Assembly (NCBI RefSeq): GCF_000400995.2
Contig: NZ_DF238915.1
Span: forward strand, 1 to 38,074
Length of the DNA: 38,074 nt
Direction of reading: 5' to 3'
Origin: Acidovorax sp. MR-S7
GTDB lineage: Bacteria > Pseudomonadota > Gammaproteobacteria > Burkholderiales > Burkholderiaceae_C
Under the pieces are notes generated by a model. That model was not told the DNA's origin and searched no databases. It saw nothing but the letters and a program-made list of their open reading frames with translations. Below are positions 7,927 through 16,900 of the stretch, piece by piece. Positions within the stretch are counted from its first letter, which is position 1, and each line of letters starts with the position of its first letter. The translations under genes and the position numbers were made by a program.

Positions 7927-8610
7927 ATGACTTCTTCCATTCCTTCGCCAGCCGCCGGCACCCTCAAGGACTCGGTGTACGACACCATCCGCCGCCGCAT
8001 CCTCGACAACGCCTGGCCTCCCGGGCACCAGGCCCTGGAGCAGGAGATCGCCCTGGAGCTGGGCGTGAGCCGAACACCCGTGCGCGAGGCGCTGATACGC
8101 CTGGAGCGCGAAGGGCTGGTGCAGGTGGTGCCGCGCCGCGGCATGCGCGTGCTGCCGCTGTCGGCCACGGACATGCGGGAGATCTACGAGGTGCTCACCG
8201 CCCTGGAAAGCCTGGCCGCGGAAATGGTGGCCAAGCGCCATCCGACGGCCGCCGAACTCGCGCCGCTGCAGCAGGCCACGGACGCCATGGAGGCCGCGCT
8301 GGCGCAGGGCGACCTCGACGCCTGGGCCGCGGCGGACGAAGACTTCCATGCCCGGCTCGTCACCCTGGCGGGCAACCGCCTGCTGGCCGAATCCGTCTTC
8401 GGCCACTGGGACCGCGCCCACCGCGCCCGCATGTTCACGCTGCGGCTGCGTCCCAAGCCCGTCAATTCCACGCAGGAGCACCGCGCCTTGCTGGACTGCC
8501 TGCGCGCGGGCGACTCGGCCGGCGCCGCGGCCGTGAACCGGGCGCACCGCCAGCGGGCCAGCTCGGAGCTGCTCGCGATCTTCGAACGCTACCGGCTGCA
8601 GCAGGTCTGA
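7927..8610 (+). CDS. GntR-family regulator, FadR subfamily with FCD domain
   Basis: 227 residues. Residues 10-75 form the winged helix-turn-helix (KDSVYDTIRRRILDNAWPPG, then ELGVSRTPVREALIRLEREG). Residues 88-215 form an all-helical FCD effector domain (EIYEVLTALESLAAEMVAKR; DEDFHARLVTLAGNRLL; HRALLDCLRAGD) with the acidic and histidine residues that usually hold a metal and an organic acid. I chose ATG 7927 over the in-frame ATG 7894 because the palindrome at 7903-7918 would otherwise fall inside the gene. The three genes downstream on the same strand (dehydrogenase, Bug binding protein, ABM protein) are the likely regulon, with a carboxylic acid as inducer. The inducer itself is unknown. 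Confidence 0.9.
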   Translation: MTSSIPSPAAGTLKDSVYDTIRRRILDNAWPPGHQALEQEIALELGVSRTPVREALIRLEREGLVQVVPRRGMRVLPLSATDMREIYEVLTALESLAAEMVAKRHPTAAELAPLQQATDAMEAALAQGDLDAWAAADEDFHARLVTLAGNRLLAESVFGHWDRAHRARMFTLRLRPKPVNSTQEHRALLDCLRAGDSAGAAAVNRAHRQRASSELLAIFERYRLQQV

Positions 8611-8696
8611 GGCCGTCCCGCGGGGGTCGCCGGCTGCGTCCGCGCCGGCCAGGGCCGCCGCATTTCTTCGCCACTTCCACTCCCACCCATCCATCC

Positions 8697-9785
8697 ATGA
8701 AGCAGAGTCATCACATCGCAGTGCTCGCCGGAGACGGCATCGGCCCCGAGGTCATGCGCGCGGCCGAGGCGGTGCTGGCCGCCACGGCCCGCCGCATCGG
8801 CACGGGCTTCGCGCTCGAATGGCTGCCCGCCGGCGCGCAGCACTACCAGGACACCGGCGAGGCGCTGCCCGACGCCACGCTGCGCGCGTGCGAGTCGGCC
8901 GACGCCATCCTCTTCGGCGCCATGGGGCTGCCGCACGTGCGCGGCGCCGACGGCACGGAGATCATTCCGCAGATCGACCTGCGCATGGCCTTCGACCTCT
9001 ACGCCGGCGTGCGCCCCATCCGCACCTTCCCCGGCCTGCCCACGCCGCTGGCGCACCCCCAGGCGCAACAGATCGACATGGTGCTGGTGCGGGAGAACAC
9101 CGAGGGCCTGTTCTACGCGCGCGGCCGGGGCGACGTGCGCGGCGACGAGGAGGTGTTCGACACCATGCGCATCACGCGCACGGGCACGGCGCGCATCTGC
9201 GAGTTCGCCTTCCGCCTGGCCGAGCGCCGGGCGGCGCAGCGCGGCAGCGCGGGCCGGGTGACCAATGTCGACAAGGCCAACGTGTTCGCGTCCATGGCGT
9301 TCTTCCGCAAGGTGTTCGAGGAGGTCGCGGCGCGGCATCCCGCCGTCGGGGCCGACAGCGCCTACGTCGACGCGATGGCGCTCAACCTGGTGCTCAAGCC
9401 CTGGACCTACGACGTTCTGGTCACCGAGAACATGTTCGGCGACATCCTCTCCGACCTGATCGCCGCGCTCGTGGGCGGCATGGGCATGGCGCCCTCGGGC
9501 GACATCGGCGACAAGGTGGGGCTGTTCCAGCCGGCGCACGGCACCGCGCCCGACATCGCGGGCCAGGGCCGGGCCAACCCCATCGCCATGCTGCTGTCCG
9601 CCGCGATGATGCTCGACTGGCTGGCCGGGCGCGGCGGCGACGCGCGCCTGTCCGACGGCGCGGCGCTGATCGAGCGCGCGGTGGAGCAGGTGTTCGCCAC
9701 GGGGCAGGTGCGCCCCATGGAGTTCGGCGGCAGCGACGGCACGGCCGCCATCACCCGCGCGGTGGTCGCCGCGATCGACCGCTGA
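8697..9785 (+). CDS. Isocitrate/isopropylmalate dehydrogenase-family enzyme
   Basis: 362 residues, one full beta-decarboxylating dehydrogenase domain. It begins with the nucleotide-fold signature IAVLAGDGIGPEVM and keeps the active-site set: arginines in QIDLRMAFDLYAGVRPIRTF, VRENTEGLFY, the catalytic lysine in TNVDKANVF, and the metal aspartates in YVDAMALNL and TENMFGDILSDL. The family oxidises and decarboxylates 2-hydroxyacids such as 3-isopropylmalate, tartrate, D-malate or homoisocitrate with NAD(P). There are no leu genes here; the GntR/FCD regulator and the Bug binding protein suggest a catabolic tartrate- or malate-like substrate rather than leucine synthesis. The ATG at 8697 has no visible Shine-Dalgarno (the leader is C-rich), so expression may depend on coupling or be low. 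Confidence 0.88.
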   Translation: MKQSHHIAVLAGDGIGPEVMRAAEAVLAATARRIGTGFALEWLPAGAQHYQDTGEALPDATLRACESADAILFGAMGLPHVRGADGTEIIPQIDLRMAFDLYAGVRPIRTFPGLPTPLAHPQAQQIDMVLVRENTEGLFYARGRGDVRGDEEVFDTMRITRTGTARICEFAFRLAERRAAQRGSAGRVTNVDKANVFASMAFFRKVFEEVAARHPAVGADSAYVDAMALNLVLKPWTYDVLVTENMFGDILSDLIAALVGGMGMAPSGDIGDKVGLFQPAHGTAPDIAGQGRANPIAMLLSAAMMLDWLAGRGGDARLSDGAALIERAVEQVFATGQVRPMEFGGSDGTAAITRAVVAAIDR

Positions 9786-9824
9786 CGGTCCTTTTTCCTC
9801 ACCACTGCATCCCAAGGAGACAAC

Positions 9825-10793
9825 ATGAAACCCCTATGGAAGGCTGCGCTGGCCGCAGCCCTGGCTGCTGCATTGCCCGCCGCGGTGCTGGCCGAGGCAT
9901 GGCCCGCCCGCCCCGTGAAGATCGTGGTGCCTTCGCCCCCGGGCGGAAGCACGGACCAGATCGGCCGCTCCATCGGCCAGAAGCTGGCCGAGCTGTGGAA
10001 GCAGCCCGTCGTCGTGGAGAACCGCCCGGGCGCGGGCCTGACCCTGGGCGCGGACTACGTCGCCAAGTCGCCGCCCGACGGCTACACCCTGCTGATCGGC
10101 GCGGTGCACCACTCCATCGCGCAGACGGTCTACAAGAAGCTGCCCTACAACTTCGCCACCGACCTGGCGCCGATCTCGGTGCTGGCCGTCGTGCCCAACG
10201 TGCTGGTGGTGTCCAGCAGCAACCCCGCGCGCTCGGTGGCCGACCTCGTGGCCCAGGCCAAGGCGCAGCCCGGCAAGCTGACCTATGGCAGCACCGGGGC
10301 CGGAACGGCGCACCACCTCATCGGCGAGAACTTCAACGACATGGCCGGCGTGCAGACGCTGCACGTGCCCTACAAGGGCAGCTCCCCGGCACTGGTGGAC
10401 CTGATGGGCGGGCAGACGACGATGATGTTCGACACCGTGCCGTCGTGCCTGCCCCTGATCAAGGGCGGCAAGCTGCGCCCGCTCGCGGTGGCGACCGCCA
10501 GGCGCTCCTCGGCGCTGCCGGACGTGCCGACCTTGTCCGAGGCGGGCCTCAAGGGCTTCGACATCGCCACCTGGTTCGGCCTGATGGCGCCCGCGGGCAC
10601 GCCGCGCCCGGTCATCGACAAGGTGCACGCGGACGTGGCCCGCATCCTGGCCGATCCCGAGATGCGCAAGCAGTGGATCGACATGGGCGCGGAGCCCGTC
10701 GCCAGCACGCCCGACGAGATGGCGCGGCAGATCAAGGACGAGATCGCCAAGTTCAGCGCGCTGGCCCAGAAGGCGCGCCTGAGCCTGGACTGA
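9825..10793 (+). CDS. Bug-family tripartite tricarboxylate transporter binding protein
   Basis: 322 residues. The signal peptide is MKPLWKAALAAALAAALPAA with likely cleavage after VLA before EAWPARP. The mature protein begins with the family signature WPARPVKIVVPSPPGGSTD and carries the ligand-loop region DYVAKSPPDGYTLLIG and the second-domain block PYKGSSPALVDLMGGQTTMM. Bug proteins are periplasmic receptors that capture carboxylates, often for TctAB membrane partners. No tctAB genes lie here, as is common because Comamonadaceae carry far more receptors than transporters. AAGGAGA sits 4 bases before the ATG. It is 39 bp after the dehydrogenase gene and presumably cotranscribed. The ligand cannot be read, but is probably the substrate of the neighbouring dehydrogenase or its precursor. 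Confidence 0.92.
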   Translation: MKPLWKAALAAALAAALPAAVLAEAWPARPVKIVVPSPPGGSTDQIGRSIGQKLAELWKQPVVVENRPGAGLTLGADYVAKSPPDGYTLLIGAVHHSIAQTVYKKLPYNFATDLAPISVLAVVPNVLVVSSSNPARSVADLVAQAKAQPGKLTYGSTGAGTAHHLIGENFNDMAGVQTLHVPYKGSSPALVDLMGGQTTMMFDTVPSCLPLIKGGKLRPLAVATARRSSALPDVPTLSEAGLKGFDIATWFGLMAPAGTPRPVIDKVHADVARILADPEMRKQWIDMGAEPVASTPDEMARQIKDEIAKFSALAQKARLSLD

Positions 10794-10818
10794 ACGCAGG
10801 CAGAACAAGGAGCCCTCC

Positions 10819-11109
10819 ATGACCCTCGCATTGGTCGTCGACTTCACCGTCCGGGCGGAACACCGCGCCGATTTCGAGCGCGCGCTGGCCGAGAACGCGC
10901 GCCAGACCCGCGCGGCCGAGCCCGGCTGCCAGCAGTTCGACATCTGCCGCGACCCCGCCGATGCGTCGCGCATCTTCCTGTACGAGCGCTACGACGACCA
11001 GGCCGCGATCGACGCGCACCTGGCGGCCGCGCATTTCCTGGCCTTCGACGCGCTCACGCGCTCCTGGGTGGAGCACAAGAGCGTTCGGCGTTTGGAATTG
11101 GTGGACTGA
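10819..11109 (+). CDS. Small antibiotic-biosynthesis-monooxygenase (ABM) fold protein
   Basis: 96 residues, one dimeric ferredoxin-like alpha/beta barrel: VVDFTVRAEHRADFERALAE, then AEPGCQQFDICRDPADASRI, FLYERYDDQAAIDAHLAAAH and ending VRRLEL. This is the ABM/YgiN pattern. Such small proteins act as cofactor-free quinol monooxygenases, isomerases or small-molecule binders. AAGGAG lies 6 bases before the ATG, 25 bp after the Bug gene, so it is the last gene of this operon. It converges with glnE with only 6 bp between the stops. Its role in the pathway is unknown; a metabolite-handling or detoxifying function is a guess. Confidence 0.85.
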   Translation: MTLALVVDFTVRAEHRADFERALAENARQTRAAEPGCQQFDICRDPADASRIFLYERYDDQAAIDAHLAAAHFLAFDALTRSWVEHKSVRRLELVD

Positions 11110-11115
11110 GCGGGT

Positions 11116-13860
11116 TCAGCCGAACACCGCGCGCCACAGCGCCAGCACCGCGTCGCGCTCGGCGGCCAGCGCGTCCTGCGGCACCCGCGTGGGCTCCTCG
11201 TTGAGCCGCGCGCGGTGCTGCACTTGGCGCAGCGTGCGGTAGGCGTCGGCGGCGGCGCGACCCACGCCCGCGGGCAGCAGGCCGGCGGCTTCGGCGCGCT
11301 GCAGCAGGGCGATGTTGCCCACGTTGCCCTGCAGGCCGGGGTGGGCGGCGGACTGCGACAGCACGAGGTACTGCACGGCGAATTCGGCATCCAGCATGCC
11401 GCCGGGGCTGTGCTTGACCTCGAACTGCCCGGCGGGCACGGGGTGGGCGGCGTACAGGCGCTGGCGCATGGCCTGGATTTCGCCGCGCAGCGCCGCCGCG
11501 TCGCGCGGAGCGGTGATGACGGCCTCGCGCACGGCGTCGAAGCGCGCGTGCAGGTCCTCGCTGCCCAGCACGAAGCGCGCGCGGGTCATGGCCTGGTGCT
11601 CCCAGGTCCAGGCGGTGTTGCTGCCGCGCCGCTCCTGGTAGTCGGCGTAGGCCTTGAAGCTCGTGACCAGCAGGCCGGAGTTGCCATTGGGGCGCAGCTC
11701 GGTGTCGATCTCAAACAGGTCGCCCTCGCCGGTCTTCACGGTGAGCCAGTTGATGAGCTTGCGCACGAAGGCGGCGTAGACCTCGGAGGCGCGCTCGTCG
11801 TCGTCGTCGAAGACGAAGACGATGTCCAGGTCGCTGCCGTAGCCCAGCTCCTTCCCGCCGAGCTTGCCGTAGCCGATGATGGCGAACTGCGGCCCGCCGT
11901 CATCCGTGCGGTGGCGGTTCTTCAGCCGGTCCCAGCACCAGCGGGCCGTGATGCGCAGCACGCTGTCGGCCAGCAGGGACAGATCGTCGGCCACCTGCTC
12001 GACGGTGATGCGCCCCTCCACGTCGCGCGCCAGCGTGCGGAAGGTCTCGGCATGGTGGGCGCGGCGCAGCAGGTTCAGCAGGTTCTCGTCGTCGTCCTCG
12101 CCGGTGGACTGCAGCGCGGCCAGGCGCAGGCCCAGTTCACGCTCGAAATCGGCGGGCACGAAGCGCTCGGACAGCAGCGCGCCGCCGGCCAGCTCGTCGA
12201 TCACGCCCGGGTGCTGCAGCATGTAGCGCGCCGGCCACTTGGCGGCGCCCAGCAGGTGCAGCAGGTGCTCGTGCACCGAGGGGCGCTCCAGCAGCAGTGC
12301 CAGGTAGCTTTCGCGGCGCAGCAGGGGCTCCAGCCAGTCCACCAGGCGCACGGCGGCGGCTTCGCTGGCCTTGCCGTCGGCCAGCCAGCGGCCGGTGCGC
12401 TGCACGATGCGCAGCAGGCGCGCGCGCGCCTCGTCGCGCAGGCCCTGTACGCGCGGGTGGGTGCGCCACTCGGCCACGCGCTCGCGCAGCCGGGGCGGCA
12501 GCTGTTCGAGCAACGCGTCCAGGTCCGGCGCGCCGGCCACGCCCGATGCGGCCGCGCGCGGGCCGCCGCAGCCGCCGCCCGTGCACTGCTTCTTCTCGGG
12601 GCCGCCGAGCAGGGTGTCGAACTCCTGGGCCACCAGCTCGCGGTGGGCGTCGAGTTCGCGCAGGAAGTCGCAGCAGCTCAGGCCCAGGGTCTGGGCGATC
12701 CAGGCCAGGTCGTCGTCGCGCGTGGGCAGCACATGGGTCTGCTGGTCGTCCAGGTACTGGATGCGGTGCTCCACGCGGCGCAGGAAGGTGTAGGCGTCGG
12801 CGAGCTGCGCGGCCGTTTCCTGCGGCATGAGGCCGGCGCGCGCCAGGCGCTGCAGCGCCTCCAGCGTGGGGCGGCAGCGCAGCTCGGGAAACTGGCCGCC
12901 GCGCACCACCTGCAGCAGCTGCACGGTGAACTCGATCTCGCGGATGCCGCCACGCGAGAGCTTCACGTCGTTGGCGCGCCCCGGGTGGCCCGCGCTGCGC
13001 TTGGCCGCATGGTCGCGGATCTGGCCGTGCAAAGCGCGCAGCGCGTCGAACACGGCGTAGTCCAGGTAGCGGCGGAACACGAAGGGCAGCACCACGCCGC
13101 GCAGGGCCTGCACCTCCGGGCTGGCGATGCAGTCCAGCGGTGCCACCACGCGGCTCTTGAGCCAGGCGAAGCGCTCCCACTCGCGCCCGTGCACCAGCAG
13201 GTATTCCTCCAGCGCGGCCAGCGAGCAGGCCGGCGGGCCGGAATTGCCGTTGGGCCGCAGCGCCAGGTCCACGCGGAAGACGAAGCCATGCTCGGTGGTG
13301 TCGCCGACCAGGCCGTAGATCGTCTTGACGGCGCGGGCGAAGTATTCGTGGTTGGAGATGCGCCCGCGCCCGTCCGGCAGGCCGGCGGTCTCGCCGTCGT
13401 GCTCGTAGATGTAGATCAGGTCGATGTCGCTCGACACGTTGAGCTCGCGCGCGCCGAGCTTGCCCATGCCGACGATCCACAGTTGCACCGGCTGGCCCTG
13501 CGGGCCCTGCGGCGCGCCGTGGCGCGCGTCCAGCTCGGCGCGGGCCTGGCGGCAGGCGCGGTCCAGCGCCAGCTCGGCCAGCCAGGTGACGGGCAGGGTG
13601 ATGTCGGCCAGCGGGGCGCGGGCGTCGCAGTCCAGGGAGATCAGCCGCTCCATCACCAGCTGGCGCAGGATGCGCAGGGCCGCGCCCAGGTCGTGCCCGG
13701 CGGCCAGCAGTGCATCGCAGGTCGCGCCCAGCACGTCCCGCGTGGGCACGCCGGGCGGCAGCAGCGCGAGCTCCTGCGCGTAGCGGCGCCGCAGGCGCTG
13801 GTGGAAGCGCGAATATTCCGAAAGCGGGCCTGCAAGGGCTACGGGTTCAATCGAGGACAT
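11116..13860 (-). CDS. glnE: Bifunctional glutamine synthetase adenylyltransferase/deadenylase
   Basis: 914 residues, slightly shorter than the roughly 945 of enterobacteria. It contains two nucleotidyltransferase domains. Near residues 129-155 is GMGKLGARELNVSSDIDLIY (deadenylylating half) and near residues 660-685 is GYGKLGGKELGYGSDLDIVF (adenylylating half), each with the G-S-D-x-D metal motif. Linker helices between them include FRRVEHRIQYLDDQQTHVLP and a cysteine-rich insert, KKQCTGGGCGGPRAA, around residue 423. The enzyme switches glutamine synthetase off or on in response to PII and glutamine. The gene is divergent from the YhdP-family gene. It ends facing the ABM gene with no room for a separate terminator. 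Confidence 0.95.
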   Translation of the reverse strand: MSSIEPVALAGPLSEYSRFHQRLRRRYAQELALLPPGVPTRDVLGATCDALLAAGHDLGAALRILRQLVMERLISLDCDARAPLADITLPVTWLAELALDRACRQARAELDARHGAPQGPQGQPVQLWIVGMGKLGARELNVSSDIDLIYIYEHDGETAGLPDGRGRISNHEYFARAVKTIYGLVGDTTEHGFVFRVDLALRPNGNSGPPACSLAALEEYLLVHGREWERFAWLKSRVVAPLDCIASPEVQALRGVVLPFVFRRYLDYAVFDALRALHGQIRDHAAKRSAGHPGRANDVKLSRGGIREIEFTVQLLQVVRGGQFPELRCRPTLEALQRLARAGLMPQETAAQLADAYTFLRRVEHRIQYLDDQQTHVLPTRDDDLAWIAQTLGLSCCDFLRELDAHRELVAQEFDTLLGGPEKKQCTGGGCGGPRAAASGVAGAPDLDALLEQLPPRLRERVAEWRTHPRVQGLRDEARARLLRIVQRTGRWLADGKASEAAAVRLVDWLEPLLRRESYLALLLERPSVHEHLLHLLGAAKWPARYMLQHPGVIDELAGGALLSERFVPADFERELGLRLAALQSTGEDDDENLLNLLRRAHHAETFRTLARDVEGRITVEQVADDLSLLADSVLRITARWCWDRLKNRHRTDDGGPQFAIIGYGKLGGKELGYGSDLDIVFVFDDDDERASEVYAAFVRKLINWLTVKTGEGDLFEIDTELRPNGNSGLLVTSFKAYADYQERRGSNTAWTWEHQAMTRARFVLGSEDLHARFDAVREAVITAPRDAAALRGEIQAMRQRLYAAHPVPAGQFEVKHSPGGMLDAEFAVQYLVLSQSAAHPGLQGNVGNIALLQRAEAAGLLPAGVGRAAADAYRTLRQVQHRARLNEEPTRVPQDALAAERDAVLALWRAVFG

Positions 13861-13966
13861 CTGAACGGCAAAAACGGCACGGCGCGTCCGTACAGAACGA
13901 CACCGTTGGGTGCTGAACCCTCAGGAGATGGGCGGGTCATAATTCCTGCCACCCTTTTCGCCCGCC

Positions 13967-16900
13967 ATGACAGAGCCTTTGCCCCACCCTTCCCGCTTGC
14001 TGAAATGCGTGGCGGGCTGTGCACGATGGGCGCTGGGCGCGCTGCTGGCGTTCTGGCTGCTGCTGGCGGCCGCCTGGGGGGGGCTGCATGGCTGGATTGT
14101 GCCGCGTATCGGTGACTACCAAGCGCAGCTCGAACGCTATGCCCAGCGGACACTAGGGGTACCCGTGCGCATCGCCGCCATCGCGGCGCGCAGCGAGGGG
14201 GTCTTTCCCACGGTGGAGCTGTCCGGCGTGGCCCTGCTGGACGCCCAGGGGCGCGAGGCGCTGCGCCTGCCGCGCGTGGTGGTGGCGCTGTCGCCGCGCT
14301 CGCTGCTGCGCCTGGGGTTCGAGCAGCTCTATATAGACAGCCCCGAGCTGGACGTGCGCCGGGCAGGCGACGGCCGCATCTTCATCGCCGGCCTGCCCTT
14401 TCGCGACAGCGCGCAGGGCGACAGCGCCGCGGCCGACTGGCTGTTCTCGCAGACCGAGGTGGCCATCCGCGGCGGCACGCTGCGCTGGACCGACGAGCTG
14501 CGCGGCGCCGAGCCGCTGGCGCTGACGCAGGTGGACCTGCTGCTGCGCAATGGCGGCTGGCGCCACGGCGTGCGGCTGGACGCTACGCCGCCGCCCGAGT
14601 GGGGCGACCGCTTCACGCTCCACGGCCAGTTCCGCCAGCCGCTGCTGACCACCCACGGCGGGGCGTGGCAGCAGTGGAGCGGCCAGCTGTTCGCGCACTT
14701 CACGCGCGTGGACGTCTCCCGCCTGGAGCGGCACGCCGATCTGGGTTCCCTGCGGGTGGCCCAGGGCCGGGGCGCGCTGCGCGCCTGGGTGGACGTGCGG
14801 CGCGGCGAGGTGGTGGGCGGCACGGCGGACTTGGCGCTCGCCGAGGTCAACGCCACCCTGGGGCAGGACCTCAAGCCCCTGGCGCTGCGCAGCATCGCGG
14901 GGCGGCTCGGGGGGCAATGGCTGGGCGAGGGCTTCGAGTTCTCCACGCAGGGCCTGCAGTTCACCACCGATGACGGCCTGCGGTGGCCCGGCGGCAACGT
15001 GGTGCTGCGCCACACGGGGCAGGGCCGTCCGGGCCAGGAGCAGGGCGAGCTGCGCGCCGACCGGCTGGACCTGGCCGCGCTCTCCGAGATCGCCAGCCGC
15101 CTGCCGCTGGGCGAGGCGGTGCACGGCGCGCTGGCCACCTATGCGCCGCGCGGGCTGGTGGAGGAGGTGGCGGCGAGCTGGCGCGGCCCGCTGGAGCGGC
15201 CGTCCCAATACCAGGCGCGTGGCCGCGTGGCCGGCCTGGCGCTGGCGGAGGTGCCGCCCGGCGGGGCCCCTTCCGCCATGGGCTTGAGCGGTGCGCGCGT
15301 GGAATTCGAGCTGACGCAGGCCGGCGGCCGTGCCGTGCTGGCGATGGCCGACGGCGCGCTGCTGCTGCCCGGCGTGTTCGAGGAGCCCGTCGTGCCCGTG
15401 CAGCAGCTCGGCGCCACGGTACGCTGGCAGATCGAGGGCGAGCGCATCGCCGTGCAAGCGGGCGACCTGCGCTTCGCCAACGCCGATGCCCAGGGCGAGG
15501 CGCGCCTGGCCTGGCACACGGCCGATCCGGCCACGTCGCCCGCGCGCTCGCGTTTTCCCGGCGTGCTGGACCTGTCGGGCCAGCTCGCGCGCGCCGACGG
15601 CACGCGCGTGCACCGCTACCTGCCGCTGCACATTCCCGCCGAGTCGCGCCACTACGTGCGCGATGCCATCCTCGCCGGCAGCGCGAGCCAGGTGCGCTTT
15701 CGCGTCAAGGGCGACCTGCACGACCTGCCCTTCGCCCACGGCGGCCCGGGCCAAGCCAGGCCGGGCGAGTTCCACATCGCCGCGCGGGTCAAGGACGTTA
15801 CCTATGGCTACGTGCCGCCCGCCCTGCAGCACCCCGGCGAAAAGCCCTGGCCGGCGCTGGTGGGCCTGGCGGGCGAGCTGGTGTTCGACCGCGCCGGCAT
15901 GGCGGTGCGCGAGGCCTCGGGCAGCATCCAGGGCATGCCCCGGCTGCGCGTGCGGCAGGTGAACGCGCGCATTCCCGACCTGGAGCACACCGTGGTGGAC
16001 GTGGCGGGCACCGTGCGCGGCCCGCTGGCCGACATGCTGGCGGTGGTGGGCGCGTCGCAGATCGCGCAGCTCACGCATGGCGCGCTGGACGAGGCCGCCG
16101 CCACGGGCGCGGCCGAGCTGCAGCTGGCGCTGAAGCTGCCCATCGACGCGATCGAGCGCTCCACCGTGCGCGGCAGCGTCGCCCTGGCGGGCAACGACGT
16201 GCGCTTCGTGCCCGATGCGCCCACGGTCACGGGCGCGCGCGGTGCGGTGCAGTTCAGCGAAGAAGGCTTCACCCTGGCCGGCGTGCAGGGCCGCGCGCTG
16301 GGCGGCGAGGTGCAGCTCTCGGGCGGCATGCGCGTGCCGCAGGGCGCTGCCGCGGCAGCCGGCGACTCGGGCGTGCGCGTGCGCGCCCAGGGCACGGCCA
16401 CGGCCGAAGGCCTGCGCGACGCGCCGCAACTGGGCCTGCTGTCGCGCCTGGCACGGCACGCCAGCGGCAGCGCGGCGTATGCGATGGCCCTGGGCGTGCG
16501 GCGCGGCGTGCCAGAGCTGCAGGTCACCACCGACCTGCGCGGCATGGCGCTGGACGTGCCCGCGCCCCTGGGCAAGGCGGCGCAGGAGCCGCTGCCGGTG
16601 CGCTTCGAGACGCGCCTGACGCGCGAGGCCGCGGCTTCCGCCAGCGCGCCGCTGCGCGACGAGCTCACGCTGGAGCTGGGCAGCGTCGGTTCGCTGGCCT
16701 ACGTGCGCGACCTGGGCGAGGGCCGCGCCAAAGACCGCGCCCGGGTGCTCGCGGGCGCCATCTCGCTGGGGCTGGCCCCGGGAGAGGCCGCGCCGCTGCC
16801 CGCGCGCGGCGTGACGGCGAACGTGGCGCTGGGCGCGGTCGACGCCGATGCCTGGAGCGCGCTGCTGCAGTCGCCCGCGGCGCCCGGCGCGGCCGCGGGC

